In this document: piece by piece, positions 58,500-64,000 of the stretch
Position numbering within the stretch: the first letter of the stretch is position 1
Layout: each line of letters begins with the position of its first letter
Translations under genes and position numbers: made by a program
The notes under the pieces: model-generated
Told to the model about the DNA's origin: nothing
Databases searched by the model: none
The model's input: the letters and a program-made list of their open reading frames with translations, nothing else
Origin: an uncultured Pseudomonadota bacterium
GTDB lineage: Bacteria; Bdellovibrionota_C; UBA2361; CALMIO01
NCBI GenBank assembly: GCA_937864035.1
Contig: CALMIO010000002.1
Location: 1-64,000, forward strand
DNA length: 64,000 nt
Reading direction: 5' to 3'

Positions 58500-60303
58500 G
58501 CAAAAACCTCTTTGAAAAATATCTCTCTAAAACTTTTCCAACAATTGGGGCGGCTTCAACTCCGCCATGCCCGCCGTGCTCAACCAGAGCGACAACGACG
58601 ATTTCCGGATCTTCGTGGGGCGCGTAACCAGCAAACCAAGCATGGTGATCAAGCTCTTTTCTCCCTTTAATCATCGCCAACGAAACCACCTGAGCAGTGC
58701 CAGTTTTGCCGCCAACTTTTATCCCAAAATCTTTAGGCAAAGCCGCCAACTTGCCAGTACCGCTCTCATCAGCAACCACTCCCAACAACGCCTCCTTGAC
58801 AAGATTTAAAGAATCTTCTTTTAATCTCAAGCGAACGGAGGAAGCCTTCTCTCCAAGAAGTATAGTTGGCGCAAAAAGAGTGCCACCATTAACAACAGCT
58901 GCTAGCGCTCTAGCAATTTGCAGAGGTGTAGTTGTTAAAGCGCCTTGCCCAATCGCTACCGAAAGAGTTTCTCCAGCATACCATTTTTGCTGTTCCGGCT
59001 TTTTAAATGCCATCTTCTTCCACTCGCTTGACGGTACAATTCCTCTCTTTTCACTATCAAGATCAATACCGGTTATTTTACCAAAACCAAATAGCTTCGC
59101 GTATTTAGCAATACGATCAATTCCCAACCGCTCCCCTAGTTTATAAAAATAAACATCGCACGATTGCACTAAAGCGGAATATAAATCCACTTCACCATGA
59201 CCTCCCTTTTTATGACATTTATAATCTCGTCCAGCAAAATGATAGAAACCCGGACAATGAGCCTTAAAGCTAGAATTAATAACCCCCTCTTCAAGACCAG
59301 CAATCAACATAAAAACTTTAAAAACCGACCCCGGAGGATAAGTTCCCTGAGTGGCGCGATTATTCAAAGCTCGACTACCACTTAAAAGTTCATTCCAAAT
59401 TCTTGGCGGCAACGCCTCCGAAAAAAGATTGGGATTAAAGGCTGGCTTTGACAATAACAGCAATACCTCGCCATTTTTTGGATTAAGACCCACAACTGCC
59501 CCTGTCCGATCTCCCAAAGCGGCATCAGCGATCTTTTGCAGTTCAATATCGATGGTTAACTTAAGATCCGAGCCAGCGACTTCGGCGGCTAGAGGATATT
59601 GCTTAACTTTTGTGCCACGAGCATTAACAATCAATTGCGTCTTGCCATTTTTACCTCGCAAACTATTTTCATAACGGGCCTCAATCCCACTTTGACCAAC
59701 AAGATCGCCCAAGCGGTAATCTTTATACGCGCTGGAGGCAAGTTGAGCTTCCGAAATTTCGCGAATATATCCCAAAGCATGAGAAACCAACTCAGAATAA
59801 AGATAATTTCTGGTCGGCACGAGCCCAATTTGCACTCCGGATAAATCATATTTACGGACTAAAATTTTTCCAACTAAATCACGATCTATATCATTAAGCA
59901 AAACTATCGGCTGATGCCTAGATCGGTTAATGCCTTTTTGATAAGCATCTCGCAAATCTTTGAGATCTTTACCAACTATTCGGGAAAGTTTAAGCAATAC
60001 TTCATCAAGATCGACTACATCTTCGGGAACAATTTCAAGTTTATAAAGCGGCCGGCTTAAAGCTAAAACTTTCCCATTTCTATCATAGACCACCCCGCGT
60101 GGAGCATAAGAAAATAGGGTTCTCAATCTATTGTTTTCAGCCCGCTCGCGAAAAAAATCTCCTCGCCTAATTTGTAAATGCCAAAGCCGAAGGGTTACTC
60201 CCATCAGAAAAAATGCCACCAACAAACAGGTAATAGATAAATTACGACGCAAGTGGGCTTGATAAATCTCGCCGACGCTAGAAGCTGACTTATCAGCCAC
60301 CAT
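58483..60303 (-). CDS. mrdA: Penicillin-binding protein 2 (elongation transpeptidase)
   Basis: This protein has one N-terminal membrane helix, a PBP dimerisation region (RGVVYDRNGKVLA) and a transpeptidase domain with SVFK (serine nucleophile), SCD and KTGTAQV. I choose ATG 60303 (MVADKSASS) because it leaves 4 bp after mreD; an in-frame ATG at 60342 overlaps mreD by 35 bp. It crosslinks peptidoglycan together with RodA. It is part of the mreBCD-mrdA-rodA operon. Confidence 0.96.
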   Translation of the reverse strand: MVADKSASSVGEIYQAHLRRNLSITCLLVAFFLMGVTLRLWHLQIRRGDFFRERAENNRLRTLFSYAPRGVVYDRNGKVLALSRPLYKLEIVPEDVVDLDEVLLKLSRIVGKDLKDLRDAYQKGINRSRHQPIVLLNDIDRDLVGKILVRKYDLSGVQIGLVPTRNYLYSELVSHALGYIREISEAQLASSAYKDYRLGDLVGQSGIEARYENSLRGKNGKTQLIVNARGTKVKQYPLAAEVAGSDLKLTIDIELQKIADAALGDRTGAVVGLNPKNGEVLLLLSKPAFNPNLFSEALPPRIWNELLSGSRALNNRATQGTYPPGSVFKVFMLIAGLEEGVINSSFKAHCPGFYHFAGRDYKCHKKGGHGEVDLYSALVQSCDVYFYKLGERLGIDRIAKYAKLFGFGKITGIDLDSEKRGIVPSSEWKKMAFKKPEQQKWYAGETLSVAIGQGALTTTPLQIARALAAVVNGGTLFAPTILLGEKASSVRLRLKEDSLNLVKEALLGVVADESGTGKLAALPKDFGIKVGGKTGTAQVVSLAMIKGRKELDHHAWFAGYAPHEDPEIVVVALVEHGGHGGVEAAPIVGKVLERYFSKRFLHGPGY

Positions 60304-60307
60304 CTTT

Positions 60308-60790
60308 CTAATAGCTTTGCTTTCCAACAAGATGTTTACCAAAATAGAGAGCTAGACCGCCCAAAACTCCGTTTACTAAAGCGTTTAAAGTAAGTTTTGG
60401 CAAAAAATTAAAAAGGTTTAATCCCTCGCTTCCAAGAATAAGAAAATATAAGAAGTTAAAAATAGCCGTTCCGAACATAAGAGCTAAGCAGAGAGCGATA
60501 AAATGATCGCTCAGCAAAGCTCTAACCACGAAAGAAAGAGAGAGGTACACAATCACTCCGGCGGCCGCCGATGGCCCAAGAATATTAAGACCATTTGTTA
60601 AATCAGCTATAATCCCAACGGTAAAAATTGCGTACAGATTGGATAAACCGAGGGGAAAGTAGGCTAAAAATCCATAAAAAACAATCATCAGATTCGGGGT
60701 AAAATAATTATATGCAATAAACTTGCATAATAACAGCTGAGCAAAAACAAAAGCTAAGCCAATAAAAAATTTTATCAAAAAACTTCTCAT
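60308..60790 (-). CDS. mreD: Rod-shape protein MreD
   Basis: This 160-residue membrane protein has about five hydrophobic segments and the family motif GIIADLTNGLNILGPSA, in which an acidic residue lies in the second helix pair. It contacts MreC and the elongation enzymes. It is 2 bp downstream of mreC and 4 bp before mrdA. Confidence 0.93.
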   Translation of the reverse strand: MRSFLIKFFIGLAFVFAQLLLCKFIAYNYFTPNLMIVFYGFLAYFPLGLSNLYAIFTVGIIADLTNGLNILGPSAAAGVIVYLSLSFVVRALLSDHFIALCLALMFGTAIFNFLYFLILGSEGLNLFNFLPKLTLNALVNGVLGGLALYFGKHLVGKQSY

Positions 60791-60792
60791 AC

Positions 60793-61632
60793 TTAATCAC
60801 TCTTTTCTTTTTGCCCACTGACCACAAGCACCTCTTCGAGCCTACTAAAATCAGTGGATGCTAAAAGAGTAACCTTATGAAACAAAGCGGAAGTTGACGA
60901 TTCACCAATCTCGGCAATTTGACCGATCAAAATACCTTTTGGAAAAACACCATCTAAACCCGAAGTTAAAACACGATCGCCTATCGACAATTCTTCTCTT
61001 GAATCGACATATAGCATTTCTAGGTTGCCATTTGCTTCGCCGCCAACAACTACGCCTCTTGCCCTACTACGTTGTACTAGCGCGTCAACTCCACTTTGGG
61101 GATCGGTAATTAAAAGAACTAAACTGCTAGAATTGCTAACGGCAACTATCTGCCCAACCAAACCGCTACTACTAATCACCGTGTCAGAAACAGCGACACC
61201 TTCGGCTTTTCCAATACTAATTATTAAAGATCTTGTCCAGATTGAACTACCAGCGGCAATAACCCTAGCTGGCAAATAGCTTTTATTCGAATCAACTCGA
61301 AGCCCGAGAAGCTGTTTGAGGCGATGATTTTCACTCTCAACTTCTAGCATCTGCAAATTATGCGCTTCTACCTCTGCTAGGCGCATTTCAAGCAGGCGCG
61401 CTTTTTCGGCTACGCCAATTAAATTAACATAACGATTCCAAGAGTTCATTGCTCCCGAAATTAAAAAATTAAAGCTTTCCACAAAGGGCGCTTGAATTTC
61501 TCCCCAAACAACAAAAATATTTCGAGCAATTGAGGGACGTTGCGCCGTGTTGGCGCTCAAAAAAAGCGCCAACACGAAAAGAAATAAAGAGTGAATAAGA
61601 ATTTTAAAATTGAGAGGGCTAAAATATGACAT
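60793..61632 (-). CDS. mreC: Rod-shape protein MreC
   Basis: I place the start at ATG 61632 (MSYFSPLNFK), giving ~279 residues; a longer frame from 61689 overlaps the end of mreB. It has one N-terminal helix, a coiled coil (MRLAEVEAHNLQMLEVESENHRLKQL) and two beta domains with SSGLVGQIV and GVVVGGEANG. It is anchored in the inner membrane with the bulk in the periplasm and activates PBP2. Confidence 0.94.
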   Translation of the reverse strand: MSYFSPLNFKILIHSLFLFVLALFLSANTAQRPSIARNIFVVWGEIQAPFVESFNFLISGAMNSWNRYVNLIGVAEKARLLEMRLAEVEAHNLQMLEVESENHRLKQLLGLRVDSNKSYLPARVIAAGSSIWTRSLIISIGKAEGVAVSDTVISSSGLVGQIVAVSNSSSLVLLITDPQSGVDALVQRSRARGVVVGGEANGNLEMLYVDSREELSIGDRVLTSGLDGVFPKGILIGQIAEIGESSTSALFHKVTLLASTDFSRLEEVLVVSGQKEKSD

Positions 61633-61678
61633 TCGCGCAGATAGATAAACGAATAGCGAAAAATATAAAAAGAGCGAA

Positions 61679-62710
61679 TCAAACAGCAACCGTGCGCAAG
61701 AGCTCAGGTTTATCTAAAATCGCTCCCGATCCAAGAACAACTGCGGTTATCGGATCTTCTACCAAAACAACCGGCAAACCAGTCTCTCTGGCAATTAACC
61801 GGTCAATATTGCGAAGCAAAGCTCCGCCGCCGGTCAAGGTAATTCCTCGATCGGCTATATCCGAAGCAAGTTCCGGCGGAGTTTTTTCAAGAGCAGTTTT
61901 TACAAGCCCAATAATATGATAAAGAGGCTCTTGTAAAGCTTCTCGAACCTCCTGTTCGCTAACAATAGTTGAAGTTGGGACGCCATGGACTATATCTCTT
62001 CCTTTAACCTCTAGCGAAAGCGCTTGTCCCGTGGGTAAAGCCGAACCAACCGCTATCTTGAGCTGCTCTGCCGTGCGCTCGCCAATTAATATATTATGAT
62101 GGCGCTTCACATAATCAGCGATTGCTTCCTCCATTTTATCGCCGCCTACCCTAATCGAACGGGAAAAAACAACTCCAGTTAAAGAAATAATAGCTATTTC
62201 ACTTGTGCCTCCTCCAATATCCAATAGCATATTGCCGCAAGCTTCAGTTACCGGCAAGCCGGCTCCAATCGCAGCCGCCATCAATTCCTCTATCAGATAC
62301 ACTTCGCGCGCTCCGGCAAGTTGAGCGGATTCTTTGACTGCGCGTTTTTCAACCTCCGTGATCCCATGGGGCACGCAAATAATTATTCTTGGCCTTAGCA
62401 GTCCGTTCCGATGTTGTGCTTTGCGAATAAGCTCGCGCAACATCTTTTCGGTCATCTCAAAATCAGCAATCACTCCTTCCTTAATTGGCCGAATTGCTGA
62501 AATACTATCGGGAGTCCTACCAACCATCATTTTTGCATCATGCCCAACGGCAACAACTTTGCGTTTGCCACTATGCTGATCAATTTGTACCGCCACGACT
62601 GAAGGTTCATTACAAACAATGCCCTGTCCTTTCAAATAAACCAACGTATTGGCTGTCCCAAGATCAACCGCCAAATCACCAGAAAATAAATTTGCGGCGC
62701 TTTTAAACAT
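61679..62710 (-). CDS. mreB: Actin homologue MreB
   Basis: This 343-residue actin-fold protein forms membrane-bound filaments that direct cell-wall synthesis. Nucleotide-binding signatures are DLGTANTLVY near residue 16, NMLLDIGGGTSEIAII near 160, and LTGGGALLRNIDRL near 290. Length is standard. Its ATG overlaps the stop of the small upstream gene by 8 bp (62703-62710), indicating translational coupling. Confidence 0.98.
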   Translation of the reverse strand: MFKSAANLFSGDLAVDLGTANTLVYLKGQGIVCNEPSVVAVQIDQHSGKRKVVAVGHDAKMMVGRTPDSISAIRPIKEGVIADFEMTEKMLRELIRKAQHRNGLLRPRIIICVPHGITEVEKRAVKESAQLAGAREVYLIEELMAAAIGAGLPVTEACGNMLLDIGGGTSEIAIISLTGVVFSRSIRVGGDKMEEAIADYVKRHHNILIGERTAEQLKIAVGSALPTGQALSLEVKGRDIVHGVPTSTIVSEQEVREALQEPLYHIIGLVKTALEKTPPELASDIADRGITLTGGGALLRNIDRLIARETGLPVVLVEDPITAVVLGSGAILDKPELLRTVAV

Positions 62711-62990
62711 CAGTGGTTGGGCAATCTATTTTTAACTCTAAACATTTCTCTTTTAGCAAAGAAATCTGATCAATTTGGGGCAACTTGCGATCTATAAACA
62801 ACACTGCCTGCTCATCTAAACGGCAACTGCCGCTTTTGACCTTCCAGCCAATTCCCTGCTTAAGCTCTTCACGACGAACAATCAAACCACGCTCGGCGAT
62901 TTTTTCACTCAACAGATTAATTAGAGCCTCTTTTTTCGGATCAAACTGTTCTGATCTGGTTTTTCTTTTATTTCTGGATCGCAATTTCAT
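62703..62990 (-). CDS. Small basic protein leading the mreBCD operon
   Basis: This 95-residue protein starts with a strongly basic N-terminus (MKLRSRNKRKTRSEQFDPKK). The rest is helical with a conserved-looking core (GLIVRREELKQGIGWKVKSGSCRLDEQAVLFIDRKL). I have seen no named family for it, but the pattern suggests a small conserved protein. Overlap with mreB points to co-translation. Function is unknown. Confidence 0.72.
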   Translation of the reverse strand: MKLRSRNKRKTRSEQFDPKKEALINLLSEKIAERGLIVRREELKQGIGWKVKSGSCRLDEQAVLFIDRKLPQIDQISLLKEKCLELKIDCPTTDV

Positions 62991-63075
62991 GCAAAAAAAT
63001 ATCTTATAAAACTTGAGTTTATCTTATTTTTTGATAATAATATACGGTAGCCGAAATATTATAAAGAGGTTTCAT

Positions 63076-63094
63076 AGCTTAGCGGCGCTGAGCT
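63076..63094. promoter_or_regulatory. 19-bp near-perfect palindrome between mre and rplS
   Basis: AGCTTAGCG (63076-63084) and CGCTGAGCT (63086-63094) are complementary except for one G-T. It could be an operator, or a hairpin with loop CGGCG followed by a short pyrimidine run. Confidence 0.35.
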
Positions 63095-63210
63095 TCTTCT
63101 GCCATCAGTAAAAACTTGGCTTAGTCAAACCTCAAAATTTCAACTGAAAAGGGACGAAGCTCTTTCAATAGAGTAAAATTACCGCCCAAGATAGGGTTTT
63201 TATATCTCTC

Positions 63211-63239
63211 TTTATTAATTTCTTTTTAGATGGTATAAT
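63211..63239 (+). promoter_or_regulatory. rplS promoter with extended -10
   Basis: TTTATT (63211-63216) and TATAAT (63234-63239) are 17 bp apart, and TGG precedes the -10, making an extended -10. The leader would be about 60 nt. AAGG lies 7 nt before the start codon, a modest Shine-Dalgarno. Confidence 0.55.
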
Positions 63240-63306
63240 ATTCGACCTAATATTTTAATTTTAAAAATTCCTCTGAAATTTATCAGAGTTTATTTAAGGC
63301 GCTCTT

Positions 63307-63903
63307 ATGAAAGGACTGACAGCAACTTCTCGTAATATTTTTGAAAAAATAAAAAACTCTGCTAAGCGCTCTATAGAGATTTCAGCCGATTCAAGCTCTA
63401 AATCTGCCAAAATCGCTAATCAAACAATTCCATATTTTCGTCCCGGAGACACCTTAAAAGTTCACGTTAAAATTGTGGAAGGCAACAAAGAGCGCGTCCA
63501 AATCTTCCAAGGTGTTGTTATTAAAAGGCAGGGGGGCAGTGGCGCAGGAGCAACCTTTACCGTTAGAAAGATATCTTTTAGTGTTGGCGTTGAGCGCACC
63601 TTCCTTCTGCACAGCCCCCGAATCGATAAAATAGAAGTTGTAACCAGAGGAGACGTAAGACGCGCAAAACTATTTTATCTCCGCCCACTAAGAGGCAAAG
63701 CGGCTAAAATTCGTTCAAGATATTCGGACGGCGTTAATATTGAAAGCACTTCACCAGAAACCAACCTAAGCGAAAGCAACGATTCTCACAATAGCGGTGA
63801 ATCAATCGAGAAAAATTCCGAACATACTAAAGGTGGTCGCAAGGGAAAATCAGAAGCTGAGACAAAAGGCGCCGCTTCTCAAACCGCCGAAGCTTCAGCA
63901 TAA
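63307..63903 (+). CDS. rplS: 50S ribosomal protein L19 with N- and C-terminal extensions
   Basis: The L19 core lies at residues ~40-145 ([69 protein letters not shown]). Typical L19 is about 115 residues; this protein is 198. It adds a ~40-residue Ser/Lys/Ala-rich N-terminus and a ~55-residue acidic/Ser/Lys tail. L19 sits at the subunit interface near bridge B8. It stands alone here, without rpsP-rimM-trmD, which often accompany it. Confidence 0.95.
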   Translation: MKGLTATSRNIFEKIKNSAKRSIEISADSSSKSAKIANQTIPYFRPGDTLKVHVKIVEGNKERVQIFQGVVIKRQGGSGAGATFTVRKISFSVGVERTFLLHSPRIDKIEVVTRGDVRRAKLFYLRPLRGKAAKIRSRYSDGVNIESTSPETNLSESNDSHNSGESIEKNSEHTKGGRKGKSEAETKGAASQTAEASA

Positions 63904-64000
63904 ATTAATCGGATAGTTTTTCCGAAAATTATCTAGCGCATAATCCAGCATGTAAGTAGCCAAAGACGCAGGACTATCCCACAACTATCCCCTGTATCCT

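Larger units (their letters stand above)
62991..63306. other. Intergenic region between the mre operon and rplS
   Basis: This 316-bp divergent gap contains a near-perfect palindrome at 63076-63094 and the rplS promoter at 63211-63239. I see no RNA gene that I can name. Confidence 0.55.

Overview
The window is an AT-rich stretch of a Gram-negative bacterial chromosome. It holds ordinary core genes, no phage, insertion sequence, CRISPR array or rRNA operon, and no tRNA that I can recognise. Several things suggest a free-living, rod-shaped, aerobic organism: a complete alternative complex III (ActABCDEF), a single-cytochrome succinate dehydrogenase (SdhCAB), mreBCD-mrdA-rodA, lipoprotein signal peptidase with five candidate lipoproteins, and an Fe/Mn superoxide dismutase. 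The respiratory gene set resembles that of Bacteroidota and of lineages formerly grouped as Deltaproteobacteria. ActB keeps an N-terminal cysteine motif that I remember as missing in Bacteroidota, so I lean to a delta-like or Bdellovibrio-like lineage. The phylum is not settled from this sequence. Most genes lack a clear Shine-Dalgarno sequence.

Layout. 1-2897 (minus): two tandem collagen-like secreted proteins; the second runs off the left edge. 3271-7875: a secreted YHS-like protein, truA, 5-formyl-THF cyclo-ligase, rpsT, a dCTP deaminase-type gene and two unknown exported proteins. 7934-13687: a large secreted protein with a Pro/Thr repeat tail, a methyltransferase with an N-terminal carbohydrate-type domain, and RNase E/G. 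14031-15275: clpX. 15318-26572 (minus): a ten-gene respiratory array, actABCDEF, then the 38-residue ribosomal protein bTHX, then sdhCAB. 26741-38455 (mostly plus): acetoacetyl-CoA synthetase, an ABC exporter abutting a GT-C-like membrane protein, a GAF protein, a ComEC-like channel (minus), an M48 lipoprotein protease and an amino-acid permease.

38583-43097 (minus): two glycine-zipper lipoproteins, lspA, a YbhN-type flippase-like protein, an aquaporin and a calcium-repeat protein. 43264-48805: superoxide dismutase, a periplasmic binding protein, and a redox group (redoxin, a DsbD/ScsB-type reductase, a Cys-rich YIP1 protein). 49033-53034: grpE-dnaK-dnaJ. 53099-57315: recO, an FmdB zinc ribbon, yggT, maf and two unknowns. 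57345-62990: the elongasome operon mreB-mreC-mreD-mrdA-rodA with a small leading gene. 63307-63903: rplS, with unusual N- and C-terminal extensions.

How the genes fit together: SdhCAB reduces quinone with electrons from succinate, and ActABCDEF oxidises quinol and passes electrons to cytochrome c or an oxidase. No terminal oxidase is visible here. LspA would process the lipoproteins. The DsbD-like reductase would supply periplasmic reductant to the neighbouring redoxin. No single gene set here is clearly a new defence or mobile system. The least explained material is the collagen-like pair, the 798-residue secreted protein and the linkage of complex III to succinate dehydrogenase.
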